A DNA stretch of 64,000 nt from Anadara kagoshimensis (GCA_021292105.1 CM037871.1:15262460-15326459); one strand, 5' to 3'. Counted from the first letter of the stretch, positions 47,040-59,694 are shown. A program made the numbers and translations. Notes: generated by a model not told the origin, from the sequence alone.

Positions 47040-47700
47040 AAATCATTGCCTTATAACATGCTTATTGAAACAAGGTGATACTATTGTGAATTTCCAGCCC
47101 ATCTTATTGTACTACAATTCTAAATTTCCATACAAAGAATCAAAGAGATCATAGCTCTGTGTGAGATTGCAATACAGTTATCTAATAAATCAAAATTTTA
47201 TCTCCCCCCTTCATTATCCAAATAGAGGTTTTGCGTAAAATTACCCATCTGCCCCGTTTTTCTAACCACGTGATTTGGTATGACTCAAACATAATATGAA
47301 ATATTTCTCCAATAATAATGATATGCTATAGTCACTAACATAATTAGATTTTAAAAATTATATCTAATTCCATTATCAAGCGAAATGTAAAATACTACCC
47401 TCAAATTCACAGAACTGCGTATATTGTTTTCAGGGAAAAATATGCGGCTTTTTGTGATTCAACCAGATCGGTTTAATTTTCATTTGGGGAAAAACCACAA
47501 TATTTTTAAGCATCCTCTCGGAGCTAAAACACAATGATCACTTTACATAAAGCCAATAATGGTTTGTGGTTTCAGAGTTTTATTAACAGTTTCACCACAC
47601 TCTTGTCTAACTTGCCTAACGCCATTGTTAGAGGGATTCCTTGTAAAATTAAATTAACAAAAATTTCATTCGATGTTATTTTTTTTTATTATTTATTTTT
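47040..47700. other. Unique AT-rich stretch, no gene recognised
   Basis: No repeat or coding signal recognised. Confidence 0.45.
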
Positions 47701-47716
47701 TTAAAAATTATAATTA

Positions 47717-47823
47717 TTGCACTTTGTTATAAAATTCTGGGAAAAACATTTGTATGACAATAAGCTAAATAAAAAGGCTTCCAGTTGTATTTTGAGAGTC
47801 CACAAAATGTACCTAATTCTTTC

Positions 47824-47854
<31 letters not shown>

Positions 47855-47970
47855 GCACTTTATTACAAAATTCTGGGAAAACATATATATGACAATAAAT
47901 TTTAAAAAGAGGATTCCTGTATGACAATAAATTTAATAAAGAGACTTCCTGTGCTGTATTTTGAAAGTGT
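47717..47970. repeat. ~120-bp direct repeat with internal poly-T
   Basis: TTGCACTTTGTTATAAAATT and TGCACTTTATTACAAAATT begin two copies separated by a T~31 tract (47821-47851). GTATGACAATAAATTTAA is repeated once more in the second copy. Confidence 0.75.
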
Positions 47971-48083
47971 ACAAATGTATACTTAGTTCGGCGAATTTTT
48001 AATGATGGTTTTAAAGAAAAACATTTTAACTGTTCAGTTTTTGGAATTTTAATAATCCAAATACCTGATTATGCAATATGGTA

Positions 48084-48250
48084 TAGTCGAACCTGCCTTA
48101 GAAAACGCTATATAAAGATTTTAAAGACCAGTAAAATGTATCCCAATTACTCTTTATCCGAGTTATTTAAACCTGTATATACGAGTCACCTGTCTATCAA
48201 GACCACTTTTACATATTCACTTAGGTGGCCTTTATAGACAGATTTTACTG
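48084..48250 (-). mobile_element. Pal-2 MITE, degraded
   Basis: Left TAGTCGAACCTGCCTTAGAA, right GGTGGCCTTTATAGACAG with TTTACTG|TA. Confidence 0.75.
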
Positions 48251-48253
48251 TAT

Positions 48254-48452
48254 ACGAAATGAATGTCACGGCTCTTTCGGATGGGAACTTAAAATAATCG
48301 ATGTCTCGTGTCGCGATAGACGTGGCACGATAAAGAACTCTGTGTCAGCGCAACGCACAGGCAACATTTCTGCATCTTCGACTAAAGCTGGCTACGTCTC
48401 TATATAAGTGAAATATTCTTGACTTGGACGTTTAACACCATTACTCAACTGA
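48254..48452 (+). mobile_element. SINE-A, 5' truncated
   Basis: Starts at ACGAAATGAATGTCACGG, directly at the Pal-2 right end, and continues to CTCTATATAAGTGAAATATT and GGACGTTTAACACC. Confidence 0.8.
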
Positions 48453-48455
48453 ATT

Positions 48456-49270
48456 TAACCCCATCTATTCCAAAATGAAAATTGGTACAAAAAGACAGCT
48501 CCCAAATTTGATAGTTGTTTTTCTACAAAAGACGAACGTGAAAGAAGACACTCCCTTTGTCGTTTACACAAGACATACATAAAAATAATTTCAGGTTCGT
48601 TAAGCACATCATCATCGATAATTAGTTCACTCTTTGATGAAAAAGGTAATCGACAAATTATTGATATCGGGAACAAATTTCCTATTATTTTCATTTTAAA
48701 ATTTTCTTTTGTTCAAAATTTTAAGAATCCATCATCTTATTTTCCGAATGTTGAGTAAAGTCAACAAAATTGCAAGTAGAAATAAATTTAGACGGCCAAT
48801 GTTAATTACAAGTAATTATATTTCTTTATGAAATTCAAAGGCGATTAACATTTTAAACATAAAAAGTTGACTTATATTCAAATTAGTTGAAATGAACATG
48901 ACCTGAATCATGTCTATTTCATCAATTAATGGCACCATACAATCTTTTTAACATGACAATGGCCTTATACACCATTGTAATACAATGCTAGCTCCAATTA
49001 GGATATTGAAAAAAGCGATTTATTTTTCGTTTTCTTTATGAAACTGACAACCGAACATTTTCTCCGCATAGTCATATTTTCTTTGTTGTACTCAATAGAA
49101 TATTTTTTGTCAAACATGATGATTTAATAAGAGGTCTTTTCGGTGAATTTTTGAGTCAAACTACACATGAACTGTTGTTGCAGTTTAAGTTTGAAATTTT
49201 GAAAAAATAGTATTCTAATATACAAAATCTATACATGTTTGTTTTCTTAAATAAAGAATAAAAACTATAC
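48456..49270. other. AT-rich stretch, no gene recognised
   Basis: Nothing beyond short AT-rich ORFs. Confidence 0.45.
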
Positions 49271-49278
49271 ATATTTGT

Positions 49279-49337
49279 ATAATAATAATAATAATAATAA
49301 TAACTAATAATGAATAAATAAAGAATTATAAGCAGAA

Positions 49338-49384
<47 letters not shown>

Positions 49385-49388
49385 ATAG
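49279..49388. repeat. (AAT)n and (AAAT)n microsatellite
   Basis: A short (ATA)n run then about 14 TAAA units. Confidence 0.95.
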
Positions 49389-49430
49389 TGAACCAAAAGT
49401 ATTTCTTTTTAACAGAAATCAATGTCATTC

Positions 49431-49647
49431 TACTGTAAACGTACTTATTTTCGCGGTGTATTAATTTTTTTCCCCGCTTATTTCGCAGTAGTTTGTTTTT
49501 TGCGAAAATTAATACCAAGCGAAATTATATTCTGATTATTGTGTTATAATGCATATTTCAAAAACGCGAAAATTTAACTGCGCGGATATGTCTCAATTTC
49601 CTATACCGCAAAAATAAAAACGCGCGGAATTTAATTAATTTACGGTA
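49431..49647. mobile_element. Pal-4 MITE
   Basis: Ends TACTGTAAACGTACTTATTT and AATTAATTTACGGTA are inverse; interior rich in CGCGAAAATT and its inverse. Confidence 0.75.
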
Positions 49648-50026
49648 TGTCATTCTTATCCTATATTTCGAAATGTCATTTTTCATGTCTTTCTGTAATA
49701 GCAGGTTTATATAACTGCGTACAGGCTCCAGTTTCAAGCTAAGAATTCCCTGATATATACCTAACTTAAATCTGGCAAAATTTCAAATATTTATAATTTC
49801 GTAAATTTCTTATATATTTAGGAATTTAAGGTGTCATTTTGTAGATCACTTCGAGCTTAAAACATTTGTGTTTAATTTTAACAAAAATATTATTAAGTTG
49901 TTCCAAAAAAATAATTTGTTACATTTTAATTAAGAAAAACCTTACGTGAAACGGGTCCAGTATATATATTTCTTTCTTCGTAAAAAACTTCAGTTCAATT
50001 TTTTTAGATGTACATGGGGAAATGTG
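49648..50026. other. Unique AT-rich stretch, no gene recognised
   Basis: No repeat or coding signal recognised. Confidence 0.45.
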
Positions 50027-50028
50027 TA

Positions 50029-50210
50029 CAGTCAAACCTGTCTATAAAGACCACCCATGGGTACCAGTAAAAGTGGCCTTTATGGGCACGTGGCTTTATA
50101 TATATACAGATTAAAATAATATGAATAAAGAACAATTGGGATACAATTCTACTGGCCTTTATAAGCAGGTGATCCTTATATAGAGGTTGCCTTTAAGGCA
50201 GGTTGGACTG
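50029..50210. mobile_element. Pal-2 MITE
   Basis: Left CAGTCAAACCTGTCTATAAA after TA; right TTTAAGGCAGGTTGGACTG followed by TA. Confidence 0.9.
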
Positions 50211-50299
50211 TATATTAAAAACTTGAAATTTAGCTTTAGAATTCCAAACATGAATTATGTCATATACCAATTTTATTTTTAATACATTCAAAAAATGAT

Positions 50300-50432
50300 A
50301 CGTGCATGTGACCAGAGCACCTTACTTCCCTGGTGGTAGAGCCAGTTCAACGGGAGGTATTTACCCATTTGGAGCACGTTGACTAACTTCCTTGGTGGAA
50401 GTTCTTGTGTTTTACAAAACTTGCCAGTTTGT

Positions 50433-50433
<1 letters not shown>
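50300..50433 (-). repeat. Rpt-A fragment
   Basis: GGGAGGTATTTACCCATTTG, GGAGCACGTTGACTAACTTC and CTTGGTGGAAGTTCTTGTG. Confidence 0.6.

Positions 50434-50434
<1 letters not shown>

Positions 50435-50493
<59 letters not shown>
50435..50493. repeat. (CT)n microsatellite
   Basis: About 29 CT units. Confidence 0.97.
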
Positions 50494-50495
<2 letters not shown>

Positions 50496-51018
50496 GGATG
50501 TTGATATGTTCAGAAAACGTAAATAAGCATATGGACTTTGACAGAACAGAATGAACCCCCTGTTTTCATTTGTGACAGAACAGGATGAACCCTCTGTTTT
50601 CATTCATGAAAACAAGCTCCTTAACCGTAAAATAACGATTTTGGAACTAAAAATAAATGCAATTTACATTTTGAAAAACACGTGTTCCTTTCATTGAGAT
50701 GTCTCTTTTTGACTCTAATGTTACATATATATTCTAATTACGCATAATGACGTGCAAATAAAAATTAAAAACTTGTAACATGCAACTAGCATTGCGACAG
50801 ATGCATGACATTTCAGTGCATATTATTTCTCAATTGTGTTAAGGTCGCAAATGAATGTTTCTTCCTTACGGCAGTTAGGTCTATAAAACATGAAACGTCA
50901 TATGAAAAACAGCAATATCAGATTCCCCAGATTTTATTTCATAATGAAAAGTCTGTCACTAAAACTAAAGTTGAAGTGTCTGTTTAAGGTTTTCTTTTTT
51001 ATATTTCTTGTTGATCTT

Positions 51019-51207
51019 CAGTATAGGTTTGTCGAAAGTTTTACATTAATTTCGCGATTTAGTTCCAAAATCAGAAGTTTATCTCTGCCCTTTGTTAGCA
51101 TTTTTCGGCCGCAGCTATATAGCCATCCATACCTCGCTTACTTGGAAGCCAAACTAAGAAAAGTTTTCAAGTTAGCTCAGTTTTAAACTTTAAACGGGAC
51201 TGTAATG
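51019..51207. mobile_element. Pal-1 MITE, degraded
   Basis: Left CAGTATAGGTTTGTCGAAAG, right CTTTAAACGGGACTGTAATG. Confidence 0.7.
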
Positions 51208-51239
51208 TGTATTTTTGCTTATTTGCATTTTTTGAAAAA

Positions 51240-51482
51240 GGGGTCTGACTAAAGACTTGAAAGTGGGAAGTTGTTGTTCTTTTGCCAAGCACTCGACGTT
51301 ACGAAATAAAAGTCACGGTTATTTCAGATGACGAGGTCCCGGGTCACGGTAAAGAGCCCTGCTGTATAAAGCCATCAGTCAACGCACAGGCAAATTGTCT
51401 GCACTTTCGCCTATAGCTTACGACGTCTCGATATAAGTGAAATATTCTTGACTGGAAGGTTAAACAAATTACTCAAGTTATT
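51240..51482 (+). mobile_element. SINE-A, 5' truncated
   Basis: Starts GGGGTCTGACTAAAGACTTG; body, then CTCGATATAAGTGAAATATT and GGTTAAACAAATTACTC. Confidence 0.8.
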
Positions 51483-51748
51483 TCCAGGCATGTATGTTAT
51501 AATTTGACAAGTGAAAGAATTAAACTATGGACCCACTCCATATATTTACTTGTAACAATCATCATTTTATGCTAAAACTGAATAAATAACATGCTACATG
51601 CATATTTTTTTCACGAGCTGTAAACAGCTACGGTTCGATATGATCTTTATACGTAAAAAGCATCGCGTCAGTACATATTTACACAGAACAAGTTTTATTA
51701 TTTTACTTGACACCATCTGATTACGTTTTACAACATTAAATGCATTTA

Positions 51749-51971
51749 CGGTACCGACCTGTCCAAAGTTTAACACTTGGCTAACGAAAAGGATTCGAGA
51801 CTCGGCTGACAAGTAGCCGAGATGAGGGTACCTATTGGCCGAAAAAGCTGCCGAGAGGTAAATAACAGATGCCGAAAAGCTGTCGAGATATTGCTAACGA
51901 GAAGTCAAGATATGCTGCCGATTCGATACTAATTCTTTAGCCTATTGTTAAACTTTCGACAGGCCTGTATT
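51749..51971. mobile_element. Pal-1 MITE
   Basis: Left GGTACCGACCTGTCCAAAG, right CTTTCGACAGGCCTGTATTT. Confidence 0.8.
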
Positions 51972-52707
51972 TTAGCTGTTATTTTATTTGCAATGTCGTT
52001 TCAGATTCATTGAAACGTTTTAATCACTGTACATGACATGCTTGATTTTATACCAGAAGCAAACATTACAATGTAATCAAACATTATAAAACACCGGAAA
52101 TACTTTGAAATGATTTTTTTCCTGATTTGATTAAATATTAAATTGTATAATTAAACATACTACAATTCATTAATGTTTTTAAAAGGCATACCGGGTGTTC
52201 TAAGTTATTTTCCAAAAAAAATTAAAATTAAAACTTAGTTCACTCCATATCGGAAAGCAAGAAAATTTTAAAAAGCTTTATTGACAAAATATAACTTTTA
52301 AGGTTATGGGATGAAACAATTAGAAAGTTTGGAATCTTGAAATAATCTATCAAATCAGAAAGAAAATTTTCACTAGCTTCCTACAGAATCACATGTCAAT
52401 TCTATTACTCATTGGCCACAGGTGAAAAATCGCAAAATACAGTTGTACATGCACATCAAATTCAGTCGACGAAAATAAGTTCATAATGTCGTTATTTCAA
52501 GAAGACTGTACCACCGTAGTTTCCTCTTTGTAATATTTTTGTAGGTTCGCTTACTGAAGGCCGGTGATTTCAGAATTTTGAACTGACGCAATTACACTAC
52601 TCCATTATCACAGAACTGTCTCGATATAAGTGAAAAACTTGGACGATGTGTTCACTAAATATACTAGACTTCTCCTCTCTCTCCAATCCTTCTTATATTG
52701 TCATATA
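51972..52707. other. AT-rich stretch, no gene recognised
   Basis: Only a scrap of the SINE-A module (CTCGATATAAGTGAAAA near 52619). Confidence 0.45.
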
Positions 52708-52845
52708 CAGTCCAACCTGCCTTAGAGGCCTGCATATAAAGGCCAGTAAAATTGTATCCTAATTTTTCTCTATTCATATTATTTGAACCTGTACGTAAAG
52801 GCCAATTTTAATGGTTTACTGGTGGCCATGATAGACAATTTGACT
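52708..52845 (-). mobile_element. Pal-2 MITE, internally shortened
   Basis: Left CAGTCCAACCTGCCTTAGAG, right GATAGACAATTTGACTG followed by TA; ~40 bp shorter than the other copies. Confidence 0.8.
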
Positions 52846-52896
52846 GTACTATAGACATTGAGACACATCATCCTATTTCAATTTTTAAAATACAGG

Positions 52897-53117
52897 TACA
52901 ATACTGACCTTTCGACACACAAAGCTAACGAATTGGAGCCTATTGGAGCCTATTTAGTAGCTCATTTCGGTCCCTCTTTATCTAAATCTCGGCAGCTGCT
53001 ATCTCGACATATCTCGACAGGTTTTTGGTCATGAGCTATCCATAACTCGGTCACAGAAAACAGAGCTTCCGCTCATTTGTTTAAGATCAGTGTTAAACTT
53101 TCGACACGTCTGTACTG
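52897..53117. mobile_element. Pal-1 MITE, left end deleted
   Basis: Left CAATACTGACCTTTCGACAC lacks the AAAGTTTAA part; right CTTTCGACACGTCTGTACTG followed by TA. Confidence 0.8.
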
Positions 53118-53460
53118 TACACATGTGTTAGTGAGACTGAATACATAAGTAATGTATATATCTCATATATTTTCTTTATAACATGTGTGATATCGCATTA
53201 GTTGTAACTTTTTTGCACCGGAACCGGAAGTTGGACGTCTTCAAATGATCTGGTCAAGTCATTTTATATCGTCTTCGTTCCATTTTAGGTAGATTCTAAT
53301 CAGTCATAATCAGTTCCAGAAAATGGGGATTTGTACATATTTTATATAAAAGGGAATTTATCATGTCAAAATCCTGTTTAAATAGAATATAGAACAGTGT
53401 TGCTAAATATTGGGTCACATAACTTTGGCTATATAAAAACAAGAATAAATACAGTCAAAA

Positions 53461-53514
53461 CTTTATTTATTTATTTATTTATTTATTTTTATTTATTTAT
53501 TTATTTATTTATTT
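53461..53514. repeat. (TTTA)n microsatellite
   Basis: About 13 TTTA units. Confidence 0.95.
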
Positions 53515-54110
53515 TGATGAAGTGTTTTAAAGGTCACCAATACTAAAGCAAAGCTACAATTTAAAACTCATTTTAAAACACAAAGTGATTTCAAAAGTTG
53601 GCAGTTATAATTTAGGTGGTAAATAGGTGAAAATGTTAATCGTCTCAAAAATAAATTAAAAGCAAGGGCATCCATTGAAATTAGGGAAAATTATCTTTAA
53701 TGGATAATAAAAAATTTTCGTTTGTTTATAGTTCATCAAACATCTTTAGAGTACTTTTTATTTCAATAAAGGGCGTTTAAAAATCTTTACAGTTGAATTT
53801 GGATTTGATACACGTTTAAAATTACCTCCCTTTGCAGACATTCCAGAGTGCAATTTGATTGATACTGCATACGTGTTTACAACCCCTTTGGCATTCTTAT
53901 GCATCACGGTTACGCGTTTAAATAAAGCCGTGACCTTTTAAATTAAACATAACTTTAAAAACTGACTTAGCCAGTATGTAAGTAGAGACGGTTTAAATTC
54001 AAATTTGTCGGGCCAAGCGTCTTTAACACAATGACACAATATGCAAATCGATTGATAGGAGTTCACGTGATTTTATTTTAAAAAAATTAAAAACCTACCT
54101 AGGTATGTAA
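53515..54110. other. Unique stretch, no gene recognised
   Basis: No repeat or coding signal recognised. Confidence 0.45.
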
Positions 54111-54342
54111 GGTACAGATCTGTCGAAATTTAAAGTTTAACGCTGAGCAAACGAAAAGGAGTCGAAACACGGCTGCCGAGATAAGAAAAGCTACTCACTG
54201 AAAAGTTACCAATAGCTACCTTGTATACTAGTATATCTTCTGCCGAAAGCTTTCGAAATCTAGCTAACGAGGGGTCGTGATGAGGTACCGGTTCAGGGCT
54301 TATTCGTTAGCTTAGTGTTAAACTTTTGACAGACCTGTACTG
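54111..54342. mobile_element. Pal-1 MITE
   Basis: Left GGTACAGATCTGTCGAAAT with a short internal duplication (TTTAAAGTTTAA); right CTTTTGACAGACCTGTACTG. Confidence 0.85.
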
Positions 54343-54810
54343 CATTCAAATTACATTCCAAACAAATGGAGATGTAGGTACTAAGCACATGTCACCTTTA
54401 TTTTTATTTGTACCTGCTGGTAATCAATGTTTACTCTTAATAATCCAGGTACGCATTACACAATTATAGAATTAATTGAATAAAATTTTAATTTAGATAG
54501 TATCATGGTTTTTTTAAAACTAATAAAATAATAATTCAGTATGAATTCATACTTAATTTTTAAAAGTTTTTAAACACAATAAAATAGATTCAAAGCAGGT
54601 TTCATCACAGGCGTGGATCGACAGTCATGGGGGACCAATAAATGTCATTATGAATTATATATTTTAACTTTTTTTATATGTGCAGCAATATATCTGTTTC
54701 TCCTGCTAATGGTGTATTTGATTCCCAATTAATACGCTATGGTAAAGCTTGTTCAAAATACGGTAACTTTAAACAACAAAGCAAGCTGCTTACAAATTTG
54801 TTGACCCAGA
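54343..54810. other. AT-rich stretch, no gene recognised
   Basis: The ORF at 54678-54917 runs into Rpt-A and is not convincing. Confidence 0.45.
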
Positions 54811-55095
54811 ATTATTACAGACCCCTCAAAAAGTTTATTGGCCGTCATCACAGTATTGTTGATAAGTTTGATGTCTCTGTGTCCAGAATTGCCCTGGATA
54901 TATTTGATGTCCCATAGTTCCATGTTTACACACGTGGTGGGTGTAGCTAGCTAAATGGGAAGTGTTTACCCATCCGGAGCACCTGGCCTCACTTCCCTTG
55001 TCGAAGTTCATGTGTTTCACCTCACTTGTAAGTTTCAAAGTTTTTACTTTTCGTCTGGATTGTGATTCAGACATGGATAAGTATTTTTTTATTAT
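54811..55095 (-). repeat. Rpt-A, most complete copy
   Basis: On the minus strand from AAAAATACTTATCCATGTCT through GGTGCTCCGGATGGGTAAAC and ACACCCACCACGTGTG to GATGACGGCCAATAAAC and TTTTGAGGGGTCTG. Confidence 0.8.
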
Positions 55096-55720
55096 TATTA
55101 AATTCATTTACTTATAATACAGTTAAGCCTTTATATTATGTCTTCTAATCCTTTTGACAATGTGCTTATCTTCAAAATGATAACGCATCTCGTTTGAAAT
55201 TTTCATTTATATATGGAAAAGTGCCAAAGGGTTTTGACGTCAGATAACATACACTGCCGTGGTTATTTAAATATATGTTAAGTGACGTCATTTGATGCGG
55301 TCATAATCACGACTATTGTTCTTGTAACTGAAAATCCCAAATCCAAATTGAATACGTGACAAGACATGTTTCATTGATTTTGGTTCTGCTGAGCAAAGAC
55401 GATAACTAAACACAATACCTATCTATCGGGAGATAAAAAATTGCCAATATATGTATTTATTTTGTAATTACATTCCATTCCAAGGCACTAGACTACCATA
55501 GCCGTACACTGTTACTAGTACTGTGCAATAATGGTTCAAGTTTTCGACAGATTGTTATAAAAATGTACGGAAACTTTCTGTAATGATATTCCATATTAAG
55601 TTATTAGACGCCCTTACACTCACGAATGACAGAATAGTATTCAAGTTTTGGTTCATGTTCAAATTTCAGCTAGAAAGCAACAAGCTATCCCTAGTCTTAA
55701 ATTCATCCTAGCCCTTTGTT
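55096..55720. other. Unique stretch, no gene recognised
   Basis: No repeat or coding signal recognised. Confidence 0.45.
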
Positions 55721-55721
55721 T

Positions 55722-56090
55722 TGGTTAAAGTTTTCTGCAGCAACTTTCAATTAAAATCCACAGATAAGCACTTAATCAATTTTTCATAAGCCTGCAGTTT
55801 CGCTCATTTATGTAGAATCCGCAGATGTAAACAACATTCACAGTTTTTGCTAAAGTTTTCAGCTTTCAAGTGAAATCCGCAGGTAAGCACTTAATCAAAT
55901 TTTCTGAGGCCTGCAACCGAGTTTATTTATTTAGAAACCGCAGACGTAAACAACATTCACAGTTTTAGCTTAAAAATTTTGCAGCAACTTTCAAGAAAAA
56001 TCTGCAGATAAGCACTTAATCAAGTTTTCTAAAGCCTTCAGCCTCATTTTATGTAGAAACCGCAGATGTGCACTTAATCAAAAACAAACT
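55722..56090. repeat. ~120-bp tandem repeat, 3 units
   Basis: TAAGCACTTAATCAA recurs near 55764, 55883 and 56008, with GCAGCAACTTTCAA and AACCGCAGATGTAAACAAC in each unit. Confidence 0.88.
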
Positions 56091-56357
56091 ATAAACGTTA
56101 TATTACAACACTTTTTATTGGTCTTAAGCAATGGGTAAAACGTGATGTCTAGGACACCAAAGCACAACACAAAACAATACGATTATTTTTTTCTCACTGA
56201 TGGAGCTTAACAAAAAATTTATATTACGTCACTCAACAAAATCATTGCTTTAGGAAGGTCAGTGACTTGCCCAATTATCTGGAAACAAAACATTACATAG
56301 TAAAGTTATCTCTCTCATCTCTCATTCTTGCCATACAACAACATTAAACCTATAAAT

Positions 56358-56642
56358 TACTGTAGTTGTAGTTTTATTCGTGGTGTCTTACGTATGTTCG
56401 CTTATTTCGCGGTTTAAAAAATTTCGCGAAAATTTGTGTCATATTATAAATTTTCTAAAAGAAATATTCAAAATTTCTGAAAATGAAATTCAAAAAATGA
56501 TAACATGACATTCGTACTACGCGTAAAATACTATATATTTTCGAATTTGTAGTCAATTGGAGAAATCCGCGAATATCACACCCAGCGAAAAGTACAAAAC
56601 CGCAAAAAAATTGCACCCGTGAAATTCACAACATTTACAGTA
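56358..56642. mobile_element. Pal-4 MITE with a nested Pal-5 hairpin
   Basis: Ends TACTGTAGTTGTAG and ATTTACAGTA; CGCGGTTTAAAAAATTTCGC inside. GTCATATTATAAATTTT ... TAACATGAC at about 56435-56512 is a Pal-5 insertion. Confidence 0.7.
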
Positions 56643-57339
56643 CTCCAATATCCACCCTTTCATTCCAGTAACATTTGCCTATATTGACTATATATCCTAT
56701 AGCTTTTAGCTATTCTTCTGTCTTAATGTTGGGAATGCATTTCTACCTTCAAAGGTCAAGGTCAAGGTTACCCCTGGGGTGAACCTATCTAATACTAAAG
56801 TTATACATGTATATTACTGCAGAATAAGTGCATTAATTAAGTTGATTTTGTAAATATTGTAATAATTCATTTTTATTAAAAAATAATCTCATTTCTATTT
56901 TAAAAATATTAAAATTAGCACCAGAATATGGAATTACTAGCAGTGCAGATTGAAATATCTAATACAGAGTTGTCGAACCTTAATTATTATTATTTTTATG
57001 AAAAATATACCAATGTTATGTTTTTTTTTAATCGACAATTATATTATGTACATTTTATTGAAGTCGCAATATTTTTTTTCTCATTTGTAACAAGTTCTTG
57101 TGTGAAAACTCTTTTATCTGGTTCTGCCAGCAAGTTAAAGAACGACAACTCTGTACAGAATGTTTTTCTTCTTATTTTTTCTTGCTTCCTGTTTTTGAAT
57201 TATTGCAATGTTTACAAGATAAATATATGCATATAACCGTGACAACATGTTTAAGCAATCCTAAATATATATGACCAAAATCAGAAACAAATCACCATCA
57301 TTTGAAAGGATTGTAAGAAACATCCAATTTGTCTATTAT
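56643..57339. other. AT-rich stretch, no gene recognised
   Basis: The 102-codon ORF at 56928-57236 is hydrophobic and AT-driven, with no family resemblance. Confidence 0.4.
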
Positions 57340-57770
57340 GCCATATGCTGATTTTGAATTTTGATTAAATTATTGCATTTACAATCAACATATGACAACT
57401 GACTTTTAATGCATTGTTTTTTTATAAAAATGCAAATTCAGCTCAAGGCAAATGATTTTGAATGAATTTCGAATGCATTATTTTAATAAAAACATGTCAA
57501 CTGATTTCAGATGCATTGTTCTAATTAAATTCAAAACTAGCACTTGACACAGGAGTAATTTCGAATGCATTTTTCAATAAAATACCAAATAGGTGCATGA
57601 TATACTCGTAACTGATTTTGAATGCATTATTTTTATCAAAATTCAAAACTAGCACTTGACAAAAAAAATCAGAAAATAATATACTAGTAAGTCATTTTGA
57701 ATATGCATGACAACTGATTTCGAATGAATTATTTTAATAAAAATTCAAAATCAGCATTTGACAGTTAATT
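57340..57770. repeat. Pal-7-related tandem units
   Basis: Six or so degenerate units with ACAACTGATTTTGAATGCAT, TTTTAATAAAAATTCAAAA and ACTAGCACTTGACA. Each can fold weakly on itself; the arms match the hairpin at 27602-27659. Confidence 0.75.
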
Positions 57771-58218
57771 GTTCACGGTGATACACGCATATTTATCTCT
57801 TTATTTGTGAATGTAATTAGTACTGGGACGAGCATCTGAATAACTGTGTTATTTATTTATAAGTAATGTGGTTTTAAACCAAATTTGTACAAAAAATATG
57901 ACTAAAACATTCAACATAAAAAACAAACATGAGTAAAGACAAAACACAAAATTTTAAAGTTTCTCGTATTTTGAATATTTTGAAACAGTCTTTAGGATGA
58001 TTAAAACATATACAAATTTGAATCATTATATAAAAAAAACATAATGGAAATTTCTGAAGATCCAAAAACATAAACGTGGAATCGACAAAAAATCTTTGGG
58101 TATTTGATACAAGGAACTAAGTGCCTCTGATCAAAGTTTAATATTACGTAAAATAACAAATAAAAACAATCACATTTAAAAGGTTTAGAACCTTTATATA
58201 AAACATGAAACATTATAA
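57771..58218. other. AT-rich stretch, no gene recognised
   Basis: Two overlapping small minus-strand ORFs are low complexity. Confidence 0.4.
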
Positions 58219-58449
58219 GTCAAACAACATTGACCTGTCCACTTAACCTTTGATTTAAATATTCATTATGGACGAGTAAATTTAAGTAATAGGGATCTCA
58301 TGTGCTTATTTCGACCATGATGTGAACACTAATCATGGGCAATATATATGTATTAACTGTGAATCCTAACACTACCCATGTATTAGGTGGATCCTCCTAT
58401 ATAAATATTCTTAATTAAAGGTCAAACGGACAGGTCAAAGTTGTTTCCC
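58219..58449. mobile_element. Pal-3 MITE, just 3' of NR2F
   Basis: Ends GTCAAACAACATTGACCTGT and GACAGGTCAAAGTTGTTT are inverse; AGGTCA half-sites at both ends, including AGGTCAAACGGACAGGTCA (two half-sites 7 bp apart). Confidence 0.8.
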
Positions 58450-58596
58450 TATACCATAAATTGTTTGTTTTAGTCACGACAAATAAGTTCGTTTCTTTAA
58501 CCCTATAGGTACACAACACATAAGAATATCATATACACTTACTGGGCTTCACTTTTTCAACTAAGTTCGACTGTGTCACGTGACAGCTGCCCTCAA

Positions 58597-59193
58597 TTTA
58601 TTGGAAAAAGAAGTTAATATTTTAGAACCTGCCTCCAAGTTCACATTAATGAAATGCAAAAAAAATGATAATTGGCTGTTGGGCTTGTTTTCACACATAG
58701 CCCATGCGTAGTGAAACAAGTGGTGAAATGATGAAGAGTTCCATTAGGAGCAGATAACTATACAAATTGCCTTGCCGTCTTTATGAAATGATGAATTTGC
58801 TTGCAGCTATAACAGTACCTGCTGCCCAAATAAATGATAAACTATATAAACATGGATTTGTAGGTTTAAGGCAGAATCCATATAACTGCCTAATAATGTC
58901 ATACACAAACTGGAATAATGTCAATCTTGGTTTGAGGAACGCTTTAAAATCATAATACAACCGGTTTCCTTCCTCACGTGAACGAGCTACATAATGTCAT
59001 TTTTTCATTTGCGTACTCAACGTATGAATGAACTGTATCCTATAATTCACCTATAATTCATGATGAACAAAAATGCTTTCAAATATTTAAAAAATCAAAA
59101 AAAAATCTGTATAACAAAAAAATCTTCATTTCTTGGAAAGACTAGGCATGTTTTAACAGCGTTCTTCGTGTATACTAACTACCCTCAATATAG
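58597..59193 (-). other. Probable NR2F 3' UTR
   Basis: About 600 bp after the NR2F stop, free of recognisable repeats and visibly less AT-rich than the surroundings around 58680-58990. The first minus-strand AATAAA in this stretch is at 58597-58602 and is a candidate cleavage signal. The 62-codon plus-strand ORF inside it resembles nothing known and is probably chance. Confidence 0.45.
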
Positions 59194-59490
<297 letters not shown>

Positions 59491-59694
59491 TCAATTAAAA
59501 TTATTGTTTGTTTGTTTAAATAAAATGACAGTTGTTGAGTAATGCTTGCCATATCTGTCGGTTTCTGTCGCAAGTGGTAAGGATCCACAACTAAAATTTT
59601 ACATCACACAAATACCAAGCAAAATAAGTGCTAAAGGTTTAGGAATATTTCTCGCATGGTATTAAGTACGATGGTTGTGGACATTTCAATAGTG

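Noticed and set aside
58767-58955. 62-codon plus-strand ORF
   Set aside because: Antisense to the probable NR2F 3' UTR, no family resemblance.
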